From Pseudomonadota bacterium (lineage in GTDB: Bacteria; Pseudomonadota; Gammaproteobacteria; Acidiferrobacterales; Acidiferrobacteraceae): 64,000 nt of DNA. The stretch is from NCBI GenBank assembly GCA_021777535.1, contig JAJYDN010000003.1:50580-114579 (forward strand), read 5' to 3'. Positions 25,074-32,868 of this stretch are shown piece after piece. Below the pieces are notes generated by a model that worked only from the letters and a program-made list of their open reading frames with translations, did not search any database and had not been told where the DNA came from. Positions within the stretch are counted from its first letter, which is position 1, and every line of letters begins with the position of its first letter. Made by a program: the position numbers and the translations under genes.

Positions 25074-26288
25074 ATGCTCTCCTGCCTGCGGCCCTGGTGG
25101 CTCGCGATGGCCGTCCTGCTCGGTCTCGGGGTGGTGCGGCCGGCGTATGCCTTCCCGACGACGGCTTTCCTGGCGCACTATTGGCGCACGCCCGCCCCCT
25201 TGGGGGGTGTGCACAGGCCGCGCTGGCCGGTTTTCGAGACAAGGCTTGCGCCACGTACCTGCGCGCTCTGTCACGCGGCTCAGTACGATGCATGGCGCGA
25301 GAGCCGCCATGCGCGGGCCATGGGGCCTGGCGTGATCGCGCAACTGGCCGTTGCCGGCGTGCGTGCGCGGGCCTTTGTGCGGGGATGCCTTTCGTGCCAT
25401 GCACCGGGCCGGCGCCAGTGGCGCGAGGTGGAGGCCTTCATCCGCGGCGGGCGCCTGCATGGATTGGCGCGCTTTGGTGTCTCCTGCGCCGATTGCCACG
25501 TGCGGCGCTACCAGCGGTTCGGGCCGCCGCTTGCCGCCTTCATCGCCGCCGGGCGGGTGGTGCACAACGGCTTTACGCCCGAGGCCGCCTTCACGCGCAG
25601 CCGGTTTTGCGCGGTCTGTCACCAGTTCCATCGCGATGGCGCCCGCCTGCACGGCGTGTTGCTCGAAGACACCTACAACGAGTGGCATGACAGCCGCTAC
25701 CGGAAACAGGGTATCACCTGCCAGAGCTGTCACATGCCGGGGGGTCGCCATAGCTTCCTCGGTATCCACAACCGGCGCTTCGTGCGCCGTGCCGTGCGGG
25801 TGCGCTGGCACATCGCGGACTGCGGACAAAGACGTGTGTGCGCGCGGCTGTCGCTCACCAACCGGGGCGCCGGCCACGACTTTCCGACGTACACCACACC
25901 GAAGGTCGTGATGCGCATTGCGCAGCTCTGCGGCAAGGCCGTGTGCGCGGGGACCGGCCGGCGCTTCGTCATCGCCCGGCGCATCAGTCTCGATCTGCGG
26001 CATGAGTATTTCGATACGCGCCTGGCACCCGGCGCCACGCGCACGCTTTCCTATGCGCAGCCGCGCGATCCGGCGGCCACTGCGGTGGAGGCGGACATCA
26101 CCGTCTACCCGGATGCCGCCTATGTGCGCTTCTTCCACGCCTATCTGGGTGCTTACCGGATGACCGCCGCCGAGCATGCGTTGATCGAACGGGCGCTCGT
26201 ACATGACGAGCGGTCGGCCTATGTGCTGTGGAGGGCGTACCATGTACTGGCAGCAGCGGGATGCTGTCGTCAAGCCGGAATGAAGTGA
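25074..26288 (+). CDS. Secreted pentahaem c-type cytochrome
   Basis: This 404-residue periplasmic electron carrier has a signal peptide (residues 1-26, cleavage after AYA). Five CxxCH haem sites lie at 63-67 (CALCH), 105-109 (CLSCH), 138-142 (CADCH), 179-183 (CAVCH) and 216-220 (CQSCH), with extra His residues for axial ligation. WRESRHARAM is typical of cytochrome c554-like multihaem proteins. The C-terminal 180 residues are haem-free and beta-rich. The ATG at 25074 gives the cleanest signal peptide. The partner reductase or oxidase is not nearby. Confidence 0.85.
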   Translation: MLSCLRPWWLAMAVLLGLGVVRPAYAFPTTAFLAHYWRTPAPLGGVHRPRWPVFETRLAPRTCALCHAAQYDAWRESRHARAMGPGVIAQLAVAGVRARAFVRGCLSCHAPGRRQWREVEAFIRGGRLHGLARFGVSCADCHVRRYQRFGPPLAAFIAAGRVVHNGFTPEAAFTRSRFCAVCHQFHRDGARLHGVLLEDTYNEWHDSRYRKQGITCQSCHMPGGRHSFLGIHNRRFVRRAVRVRWHIADCGQRRVCARLSLTNRGAGHDFPTYTTPKVVMRIAQLCGKAVCAGTGRRFVIARRISLDLRHEYFDTRLAPGATRTLSYAQPRDPAATAVEADITVYPDAAYVRFFHAYLGAYRMTAAEHALIERALVHDERSAYVLWRAYHVLAAAGCCRQAGMK

Positions 26289-26370
26289 ATGGCCGCGCCG
26301 CAGGGCGCCTTGTTGGTGGACAACACCCACCGGCGGAGGATACTGCGCCCCCGCGCGATGGGTGTGCAGT

Positions 26371-26574
26371 TCAAACCGAGCGGATGTTTGAGGCCTGCGG
26401 TCCCTTGGGACCGTGTTGCACCTCGTACTCGACTTCCTGGCCTTCCTTCAGGGTCTTGTACCCGTCCATCTGAATGGCCGAGAAGTGGGCGAAGACGTCA
26501 TCACCGCCTGCCGACGGAGAAATGAAGCCGTAACCCTTGCTCGCATTGAACCATTTGACGATACCTGTTGCCAT
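26371..26574 (-). CDS. Cold-shock domain protein, CspA family (second copy)
   Basis: This 67-residue OB-fold protein has KGYGFISP and [12 protein letters not shown]-binding motifs and the family ending [10 protein letters not shown]. The ATG at 26574 gives [11 protein letters not shown] good promoter lies about 100 bp upstream, so the transcript has a long leader as in cold-inducible csp genes. It is divergent from clpS. Confidence 0.95.
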   Translation of the reverse strand: MATGIVKWFNASKGYGFISPSAGGDDVFAHFSAIQMDGYKTLKEGQEVEYEVQHGPKGPQASNIRSV

Positions 26575-26675
26575 ACATGTATTCCCCCTAGTGCTGCTGC
26601 CCGCCATGGCCACGCTTCGGCGGGTTATTATTTGGGTAAAGCTTCCATACGGACCCTGAGTAACCGGGCCCAGCA

Positions 26676-26706
26676 TCTATGATGCGCGTTTCAGTCTTGG
26701 TGTCAA
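26676..26706 (-). promoter_or_regulatory. Promoter of the second cold-shock gene
   Basis: Read leftward, a perfect TTGACA -35 (26706-26701) is followed after 18-19 bp by TCATAG/CATAGA as a -10. Transcription would start near 26670, giving a 5' leader of about 95 nt. On the other strand a TATAAT at 26769-26774 is a likely -10 for clpS. Confidence 0.5.
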
Positions 26707-26818
26707 GGGCCTTTCGGGCGGGGTCGGCCGCGTGGGGGAATGAGTCCGGTCCGGGCGGGAAATGGGCGTATAATCGCCACAAAACGCCGATACCGGGCAT
26801 CATGGAGAGATAATGTGA

Positions 26819-27136
26819 ATGGCTGATGACAACCCACGGTTTCAGGATGATCTCGGTGTTCAGGAGGCACGGCCAAAGCTCGCAAGACCACCGCTGTACA
26901 AGGTGATCTTGTTGAATGACGACTATACTCCGATGGAGTTCGTCGTTCTCATTCTCGAGCGGATTTTTCACAAGAGCCGGGAGGATGCCACGCGCATCAT
27001 GCTGCACGTCCATCAGCGCGGCATGGGAGTCTGTGGCATATATACACGGGAAGTGGCGGAGACTAAAGTTAGACAAGTGATGACGTTTTCCGGCGAGAAC
27101 CAGCATCCGCTGCAATGTACGATGGAGCCGGAGTAA
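26819..27136 (+). CDS. clpS: ATP-dependent Clp protease adaptor ClpS
   Basis: This N-degron recognition adaptor delivers substrates with Leu, Phe, Tyr or Trp N-termini to ClpAP. The 105-residue protein has a flexible N-terminus followed by the core [17 protein letters not shown] (pocket residues Asn and Asp of NDDYTPM), [18 protein letters not shown] and [11 protein letters not shown]. The ATG at 26819 follows a weak AGAGAT site. clpA begins 29 bp downstream. Confidence 0.97.
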   Translation: MADDNPRFQDDLGVQEARPKLARPPLYKVILLNDDYTPMEFVVLILERIFHKSREDATRIMLHVHQRGMGVCGIYTREVAETKVRQVMTFSGENQHPLQCTMEPE

Positions 27137-27165
27137 CGGATCCGTGAATTGGAGGTGTTCCTAGC

Positions 27166-29427
27166 ATGTTATCCCAGGAACTCGAGTTTTCCCTCAATAT
27201 GGCGTTTCAGGATGCTCGCGAGAAGCGCCATGAGTTCATTACGGTCGAGCATCTGTTGGCGGCGCTGCTCGACAATCCCAGCGCATCGCGCGTGCTGCGC
27301 GCCTGTGGCGGCAACATAGAGGAACTGCGGCGGACGCTGGCGGGTTTCCTGCGTGAGAACGTGCCCACCCTGGCGCCCGGCAGCCAGACCGAGACGCAAC
27401 CGACGCTCGGTTTCCAGCGCGTCATCCAGCGTGCCGTACTGCATGTTCAGGGTGTCGGCAAGAAGGAGGTGACGGGCGCCAACGTCCTCGTCGCCATGTT
27501 CAGCGAGAAGGAGTCGCACGCCGTCTATTTCCTGCAAAAACAGAACATCACGCGTTTCGATGTGGTGAACTACATTTCGCACGGGATCTCCAAGGTGCCT
27601 GGCGAGGGACAGGAGCTGTCCGCGACCGAGGAGCAGGAGGAGGGTGTGGCCGCAGGGGAACGCGGCGCGCTGGACGTGTTTGCCGTGAATCTGAACGAGC
27701 AGGCGCGGCTTGGCAAGATCGATCCCCTCATCGGCCGCGACCAGGAAATGGAGCGGACCATCCAGATTCTCTGCCGGCGGCGCAAGAACAACCCGCTCTA
27801 TGTCGGGGAAGCCGGGGTCGGCAAGACCGCGATTGCCGAAGGGCTCGCCAAGAAGATCGTCGACGGCGAGGTGCCGGATATCCTCGCCGACAGCACCATC
27901 TACGCGCTGGACATGGGTGCGCTGCTTGCGGGCACGAAGTATCGGGGCGACTTCGAGAAGCGGCTGAAGGCGGTCATTCAGCACCTGAAAAAGCAGGAGA
28001 AGGCGATACTCTTTATCGATGAGATCCATACGATCATCGGCGCCGGGGCGGCATCGGGCGGTGCCATGGATGCCTCCAATCTCCTGAAGCCGGCGCTTGC
28101 GAGCGGCGAGCTGAAGTGCATCGGGTCGACCACCTACCAGGAATACCGCGGGATCTTCGAGAAGGACCGCGCGTTGGCGCGGCGCTTCCAGAAGATCGAC
28201 GTGGCGGAACCTTCCGTGGAGGAGGCGGTGCAGATCCTCCGGGGGCTGAAGCCCAAGTTCGAGCAGCATCACGGTGTGCGCTATACGCAGCAGGCGCTGC
28301 GCAGCGCCGTGGAGCTCGCCGACCGTTACATAGGCGACCGCCATCTGCCGGACAAGGCGATCGATGTGATCGACGAGGCCGGCGCGAGCGTGCATCTGGC
28401 CGCGCCCAGCAAGCGCAAGAAGACGATCGGCGTGCCGGAAATAGAGGAGATCGTGGCGCGCATCGCGCGTATCCCGCAGCGCCATGTGTCGACCTCCGAC
28501 CGCGAGGCGCTGCGCAATCTCGAGCGCGACTTGAAGCTCGTCGTGTTCGGCCAGGACGCGGCCGTCGAGGCGCTTGCCTCCTCGATCAAGATGGCGCGCT
28601 CGGGCCTGCGCGAAGGGGAAAAGCCGATCGGATCTTATCTCTTTTCGGGTCCGACGGGTGTTGGCAAGACGGAGGTCACGCGCCAGCTCGCCTACATACT
28701 GGGCCTGCAGCTCATCCGCTTCGACATGTCGGAATACATGGAGCGGCATACGGTGTCGCGTCTGATCGGCGCGCCACCCGGCTATGTCGGCTTCGATCAG
28801 GGCGGCCTGCTTACCGATGCCATCAACAAGCATCCGCATGCCGTTTTGCTGCTCGATGAGATCGAAAAGGCGCATCCGGGGGTGTTCAATCTGCTGTTGC
28901 AGGTGATGGATCACGGCACGCTGACCGACAACAACGGGCGCAAGGCGGATTTCCGGCACGTGATTGTGGTCATGACGACGAATGCCGGGGCCGAACAGCT
29001 CTCGAAGAACGCCATGGGCTTCATGCCGGCCGCGAAGGCGGGAGACGAGGGTCTTGCCATCCAGCAGACCTTTACGCCGGAATTCCGGAATCGTCTCGAT
29101 GCCGTCATCAGCTTCAAGCCGCTGTCGCCGGAGACGATCGCGCATGTCGTCGACAAGTTCGTCGTCGAGCTCGAGAGTCAGCTCGAGGAGAAAGACGTGA
29201 GTATCGAGGTCGATGCCTCGGCGCGGGTGTGGCTCGCGAAAAACGGCTACGATGCGGCGATGGGCGCCCGGCCGATGGCGCGGCTGATCCAGGAGCGCAT
29301 CAAGAAGCCGCTTGCCAATGAGCTGCTTTTTGGGTGTCTGGCGCATGGCGGCAGCGTCGTGGTCCGTGAGCACGATGACAACCTGGTGTTCGACTATGCC
29401 GAAAAACCTGTGGGTGTTCAGGAATGA
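27166..29427 (+). CDS. clpA: ATP-dependent Clp protease ATPase subunit ClpA
   Basis: This AAA+ unfoldase feeds ClpP. The 753-residue protein has an N-domain (1-145) that binds ClpS, D1 with Walker A GEAGVGKT and Walker B ILFIDEIHT, and D2 with [19 protein letters not shown] and the sensor-2 GARPMARLI. There is no ClpB-type coiled-coil middle domain. Length agrees with E. coli ClpA (758). GGAGG lies before the ATG at 27166. ClpP is not in this window. Confidence 0.97.
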   Translation: MLSQELEFSLNMAFQDAREKRHEFITVEHLLAALLDNPSASRVLRACGGNIEELRRTLAGFLRENVPTLAPGSQTETQPTLGFQRVIQRAVLHVQGVGKKEVTGANVLVAMFSEKESHAVYFLQKQNITRFDVVNYISHGISKVPGEGQELSATEEQEEGVAAGERGALDVFAVNLNEQARLGKIDPLIGRDQEMERTIQILCRRRKNNPLYVGEAGVGKTAIAEGLAKKIVDGEVPDILADSTIYALDMGALLAGTKYRGDFEKRLKAVIQHLKKQEKAILFIDEIHTIIGAGAASGGAMDASNLLKPALASGELKCIGSTTYQEYRGIFEKDRALARRFQKIDVAEPSVEEAVQILRGLKPKFEQHHGVRYTQQALRSAVELADRYIGDRHLPDKAIDVIDEAGASVHLAAPSKRKKTIGVPEIEEIVARIARIPQRHVSTSDREALRNLERDLKLVVFGQDAAVEALASSIKMARSGLREGEKPIGSYLFSGPTGVGKTEVTRQLAYILGLQLIRFDMSEYMERHTVSRLIGAPPGYVGFDQGGLLTDAINKHPHAVLLLDEIEKAHPGVFNLLLQVMDHGTLTDNNGRKADFRHVIVVMTTNAGAEQLSKNAMGFMPAAKAGDEGLAIQQTFTPEFRNRLDAVISFKPLSPETIAHVVDKFVVELESQLEEKDVSIEVDASARVWLAKNGYDAAMGARPMARLIQERIKKPLANELLFGCLAHGGSVVVREHDDNLVFDYAEKPVGVQE

Positions 29428-29431
29428 GGTG

Positions 29432-29782
29432 ATGCACGCAAGCGGCGCGGGCGCAGTCCGCGCCGGACCCTCCATGAGTCCGGCGGGCCCGCTCTATGAA
29501 CGGGTCCCCACGCGGGACGGCACAGGCGAGCGGCTGGCGGATTTCATGATGCTGTTTCCGGGTCTGCGCGAGCGGCCGGGGGGGCAGCGTGGCGAGAGGA
29601 CACGGCTCATCAACGGCGTTCTCATCCGCTTTCCCGAGGTCGTGTTCGCCGACCTCAATCTGCGTCTCAATCTGCTGTGGGTGAGCGTGAGGACGCGGCC
29701 CGGGGTGATTCTGGATATCGCCTGTTGCCTGAAACTGTATCTGCCCGAGGCGCTGCTGGTGGCACCCAAATATGCCTACTAG
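29432..29782 (+). CDS. Conserved-looking hypothetical protein downstream of clpA
   Basis: I do not recognise this 116-residue protein. The N-terminal 15 residues are low complexity and an internal ATG at 29474 (MSPAGPLYERV) could be the true start. The rest reads as a folded domain, with ERLADFMMLFPGLRER, RLINGVLIRFPEVVFADLNLRLNLLWVSVR and a hydrophobic CCLKLYLPEALLVAPKYAY ending. It begins 4 bp after clpA, so it is probably cotranscribed. It ends exactly against the infA stop codon on the other strand. Confidence 0.6.
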   Translation: MHASGAGAVRAGPSMSPAGPLYERVPTRDGTGERLADFMMLFPGLRERPGGQRGERTRLINGVLIRFPEVVFADLNLRLNLLWVSVRTRPGVILDIACCLKLYLPEALLVAPKYAY

Positions 29783-30001
29783 CTAGCGCGCGCGGAAAAC
29801 GATGCGGCCTTTGGTGAGGTCGTAGGGGGTAAGCTGGACGGTGACCTTGTCGCCGGTCAGGATGCGGATGTAGTTCTTGCGCATCTTTCCCGATATGTGA
29901 GCGGTCACAAGGTGGCCGTTGTCGAGCCGCACGCGGAACAGCGTGTTCGGCAGCGTATCAACGATCGTGCCTTCCATTTCGATGTGTTCTTCTTTCGACA
30001 C
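29783..30001 (-). CDS. infA: Translation initiation factor IF-1
   Basis: This 72-residue OB-fold factor occupies the 30S A site during initiation. The core [30 protein letters not shown] region and [25 protein letters not shown] are unmistakable. The start is a GTG at 30001 ([11 protein letters not shown]), which gives the usual 72 residues; GGGAG lies upstream. It is the last gene of the leftward aat-bpt-infA unit. Confidence 0.97.
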   Translation of the reverse strand: MSKEEHIEMEGTIVDTLPNTLFRVRLDNGHLVTAHISGKMRKNYIRILTGDKVTVQLTPYDLTKGRIVFRAR

Positions 30002-30100
30002 GCAAAGTCTCCCGACGAAACGGGCCCTATGATGCCGTAAGGAGACCGGCCCGTAAAGCACCGGGCGCCCGAGGCGGTGGCCGGGCAAGTGGCGCCTTCT

Positions 30101-30814
30101 TCAGTCTCCGCCGGCAAGCGGCGCCCAGCGTCCGTTGCGGTAGCCTTCCAGAGGCTGAAAGCGGCTCTTGTACGCCATCTTCGGGCTTTCCCCGATCCAG
30201 TAACCGAGGTACAGGAAGGGCAGCCCCAGCGCGCGCGTGAGATGCACCTGCGAGAGGATGGCGTAGGTGCCAAGACCCCGTTCCCGCAGGTCGGGTTCGT
30301 AGAAGGTGTAGACCGCAGACAGGCCGTCCGGGAGGCTGTCGACTACCGCCACGGCCAGCAGTCTCGATCCTGCGCGAAATTCGTAGAATACCGTTTCCAC
30401 CTGCCGGCCCACGAGAAAACGCAGGTAGGTGGGCGGATCGGGATTGGCCATCGAGCCGCCCTTGTGGCGGTGGTTCTGGTACCGGAGAAAGAGCGCGAAA
30501 TGTTCGCTGTCGAACATCGGCGCCCTGGCCGAGACCTCCAGATCGCGGTTTCGCTCAAGCGTGCGCCGCTGGCTGCGGGAGGCCGTGAAGGCGGCCACCG
30601 GGATGCGGACGGGCACACACGCCTGGCAATCCTGGCAGTGGGGCCTGTAAATGAGATCGCCGCTGCGCCGGAAGCCGCGGCGATTGAAGTCGCCGAAGAG
30701 TTGCGGACTCAAGGGGAAGCGGGGATCCATGAAGAGCGTATTGGCGGCGCGGTCTGGCAGATAGCTGCATTCGTGTGCCGTCGACAAGAACAGATTGGGA
30801 AGCGAATGGCTCAT
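30101..30814 (-). CDS. bpt: Aspartate/glutamate leucyltransferase (Bpt)
   Basis: This 237-residue enzyme adds Leu from leucyl-tRNA to proteins starting with Asp or Glu, creating ClpS-recognised N-degrons. Features are the N-terminal STAHECSYLPDRAANTLF, the Cys-rich LIYRPHCQDCQACVPVRIPV and SRSQRRTLERN, then YTFYEPDLRERGLGTYAIL and LYLGYWI in the acetyltransferase-like half. The ATG at 30814 overlaps the aat stop (ATGA) and is preferred over one eight codons earlier. Bacterial members use Leu, eukaryotic ATE1 relatives use Arg. Confidence 0.95.
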   Translation of the reverse strand: MSHSLPNLFLSTAHECSYLPDRAANTLFMDPRFPLSPQLFGDFNRRGFRRSGDLIYRPHCQDCQACVPVRIPVAAFTASRSQRRTLERNRDLEVSARAPMFDSEHFALFLRYQNHRHKGGSMANPDPPTYLRFLVGRQVETVFYEFRAGSRLLAVAVVDSLPDGLSAVYTFYEPDLRERGLGTYAILSQVHLTRALGLPFLYLGYWIGESPKMAYKSRFQPLEGYRNGRWAPLAGGD

Positions 30815-31497
30815 TGCGTTACCGTGATTTCCTGCCATGAGCCGCGCCGGGTCGGCGCGCCCAGGGCGTCATGCAGTTGGGCAAGGAAGGTTGCGCGGGG
30901 CAGCGCGACGCCGCCGAGCGACTCCATGTGCGCGGAGCTTACCTGGCAGTCGATGAGCGGAAAATTCCACGTCTCCAGGGTGCGGGCAAGATGCACGAAG
31001 GCGATCTTGGAGGCGTCCGGGACGAGGCTGAACATGGATTCCCCGAAGAACGCGCCCCCGAGCGACAGACCGTAGAGTCCACCGGCCAGTGTGCCCTCCT
31101 GCCAGCATTCGACGCTGTGCGCAAACCCCAGGCGATGCAGTTCTTCGTAGGCGGCGATCATGTCGGGCGAGAGCCACGTGCCCTGCTGCGTGCGGCGGGG
31201 GGCGGCGCAGTGGGAAATGACCTCGGAAAACGCCCGGTCGAACGACAGCGTCCAGGCCGCGCGGCGCAGGCTCCTGGCAAGACTGCGGTTGATGCGCAGC
31301 GCGCGCGGCGAGACCACCATGCGCGGATCGGGTGACCACCACAGGATCGGCGGCGCGCTGTACCACGGAAAGATGCCGAGACTATAGGCGTGCAGGAGGC
31401 GCTCAGGGCGCAAGTCGCCCCCGGCAGCCAGGGGAGCGTCGGCCGGTGCGCCGGTCACCGGTGGAAAACCGAGATGGTACCCGTGCAGCCACTGCAT
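30811..31497 (-). CDS. aat: Leucyl/phenylalanyl-tRNA--protein transferase
   Basis: This 228-residue enzyme attaches Leu or Phe to N-terminal Arg or Lys, the classical bacterial N-degron step. The family motifs are FPPVTGAPADAPLAAGGDLRPERLLHAYSLGIFPW, ILWWSPDPRMV, GTWLSPDMIAAYEELHRLGFAHSVE and GLYGLSLGGAFFGESMFS. The ATG at 31497 directly follows the stop of the small upstream gene (TGAATG), so it is tightly coupled. Confidence 0.97.
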   Translation of the reverse strand: MQWLHGYHLGFPPVTGAPADAPLAAGGDLRPERLLHAYSLGIFPWYSAPPILWWSPDPRMVVSPRALRINRSLARSLRRAAWTLSFDRAFSEVISHCAAPRRTQQGTWLSPDMIAAYEELHRLGFAHSVECWQEGTLAGGLYGLSLGGAFFGESMFSLVPDASKIAFVHLARTLETWNFPLIDCQVSSAHMESLGGVALPRATFLAQLHDALGAPTRRGSWQEITVTQ

Positions 31498-31701
31498 TCA
31501 GCCGTTCTCCGCAAGCCAGGCGCGCCAGGCACCGTGGTCGGCGACATCGATGCCGGCGCGCCGCGCGCAGGCCACGAGGTAGGACTGCAGGTCGAGCAGC
31601 CATTCGCTGTCCATGAGGGCCGGCACCGCCGGGAGCGCGGCGTGCAGCGTCGTATAAAGACGTTTCAGCTCGGGCAGCGGATATTCGTCCAGGCGGCGCA
31701 T
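31498..31701 (-). CDS. Small protein of unknown function in the aat operon
   Basis: This is a 67-residue, likely helical soluble protein (RRLDEYPLPELKRLYTTLHAAL ... ACARRAGIDVADHGAWRAWLAENG). Its reality is supported by a 1-bp overlap with the DUF482 stop (TGATG) and direct abutment to aat. I recognise no family. A role with the neighbouring transferases is only suggested by context. Confidence 0.6.
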   Translation of the reverse strand: MRRLDEYPLPELKRLYTTLHAALPAVPALMDSEWLLDLQSYLVACARRAGIDVADHGAWRAWLAENG

Positions 31702-32837
31702 CAGGAGACCTCCGGGGATCGTTTGAAGGGCGAATGTTCGTTCAGCTCGCCCAGCTGGTACTCGAGCCCGGCATGTTCGCGGGCCAGAAAGTCGGCCACC
31801 GCGCGGCTGAACTGCGGATGATCGAGCCAGTGCAGCGAGGTGGTGGCGGTCGGCAGGAAGCCGCGGCTCAGTTTGTGCTCACCCTGTGCGCCGGCCTCGA
31901 AGCGGGCGAGACCGTGCGCGAGACAATAGTCGATCGCCTGGTAGTAGCAGGTCTCGAAATGCAGGCCCGGCAAGGGAGATGTCGTGCCCCAGTAGCGCCC
32001 GTACAGGCAGTCCTCATCCCGGAAATAGAGGGCGCCGGCGATGGTCTGCCCCGCGTGTTCCGCCAGCAAAAGCAAGGTGCCGGGCACACGTTCGCCGGCG
32101 AGCGAGAAAAAGCGCCGCGTGAGGTAGGCCCGCGCGCCGTATTTCTCGATCGTTGTGCGATACAGACTGTAAAAGAGATCCCATTGGTCCTCGGAGACGG
32201 TCTGCCCCTCGTGGAAATGGAACCGCACACCGGCGCCGGCCAGGCGTTGGCGCTCACGGCGGATGTTCTTGCGCTTGGCCGAGGTGAGTGCCTTCAGGAA
32301 ATCCCCGAAATCCCGCCACCCTTCGTTGTGCCAGTGAAACTGGTAGCCCGTGCGCTGCAAAAGACCTGCGCAGGCCAAAGCGCCCGTGTCGGCCGCGCGG
32401 GTAAAGAGCCAGTGAACGGACGAGGCGCCGGTGGCCCGCGCGTGGGCGCTCATGGCCGCCTGGACGGTGACGGCGAGTTCCGCTGGCGCCTCGTCTGCGC
32501 AGAGCAGGCGTCTGCCGGCCACCGGTGTGAACGGTACCGCCGCCACGAGTTTCGGGTAGTAGCGGATACCGGCCTGCTGGTAGGCGCGCGCCCACGCCCA
32601 GTCGAAGACGTATTCTCCGTAGGAATGGGATTTCCGGTACAGGGGGACTGCCGCGACCGGGGACTGGCCGGCGCGCACCAGCATCATTTCCGGGGTCCAG
32701 CCGGTGCCCGCGCCCACCGAACCGCTCTCTTCGAGTGCGGCCAGGAAGGCATGCCGGACAAAAGGCTGCGACCCCGCCAGACGGTCCCAGGTTGCCGCCG
32801 GAATAGCCGTGATCGAGCCTTCAAAAGTGCAGTGCAT
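31701..32837 (-). CDS. DUF482/FemAB-like acyltransferase (GNAT fold)
   Basis: This 378-residue protein resembles the family labelled peptidoglycan-biosynthesis-like or DUF482, built of two GNAT-like halves. Motifs seen are HAFLAALEESGSVG, YVFDWAWARAYQQAG, RRERQRLAGAGV, FYRTTI-type FYSLYRTTIEKYGARAYL, LYGRYWGTTSPLPGLHFETCYYQ and the ending FLPTATTSLHWL. It may use aminoacyl-tRNA or acyl-CoA; the position just upstream of two aminoacyl-tRNA transferases makes the former worth testing. The ribosome site is weak. Confidence 0.75.
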   Translation of the reverse strand: MHCTFEGSITAIPAATWDRLAGSQPFVRHAFLAALEESGSVGAGTGWTPEMMLVRAGQSPVAAVPLYRKSHSYGEYVFDWAWARAYQQAGIRYYPKLVAAVPFTPVAGRRLLCADEAPAELAVTVQAAMSAHARATGASSVHWLFTRAADTGALACAGLLQRTGYQFHWHNEGWRDFGDFLKALTSAKRKNIRRERQRLAGAGVRFHFHEGQTVSEDQWDLFYSLYRTTIEKYGARAYLTRRFFSLAGERVPGTLLLLAEHAGQTIAGALYFRDEDCLYGRYWGTTSPLPGLHFETCYYQAIDYCLAHGLARFEAGAQGEHKLSRGFLPTATTSLHWLDHPQFSRAVADFLAREHAGLEYQLGELNEHSPFKRSPEVS

Positions 32838-32868
32838 TGAATGCTCAGTCTATCACGTATCGGGACCT

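Noticed and set aside
24798..26330. A 510-codon frame antisense to the miniprotein and cytochrome genes
   Set aside because: Its repeated PDDPQAFFIV segment is simply the reverse reading of the 33-bp repeats. Signal peptides and CxxCH motifs support the forward genes.
27169..29475. A 768-codon open frame antisense to clpA
   Set aside because: High G+C leaves long antisense frames free of stops. The product has no recognisable domain, is rich in Arg/His/Leu as expected from reverse reading, and clpA is unmistakable on the other strand.
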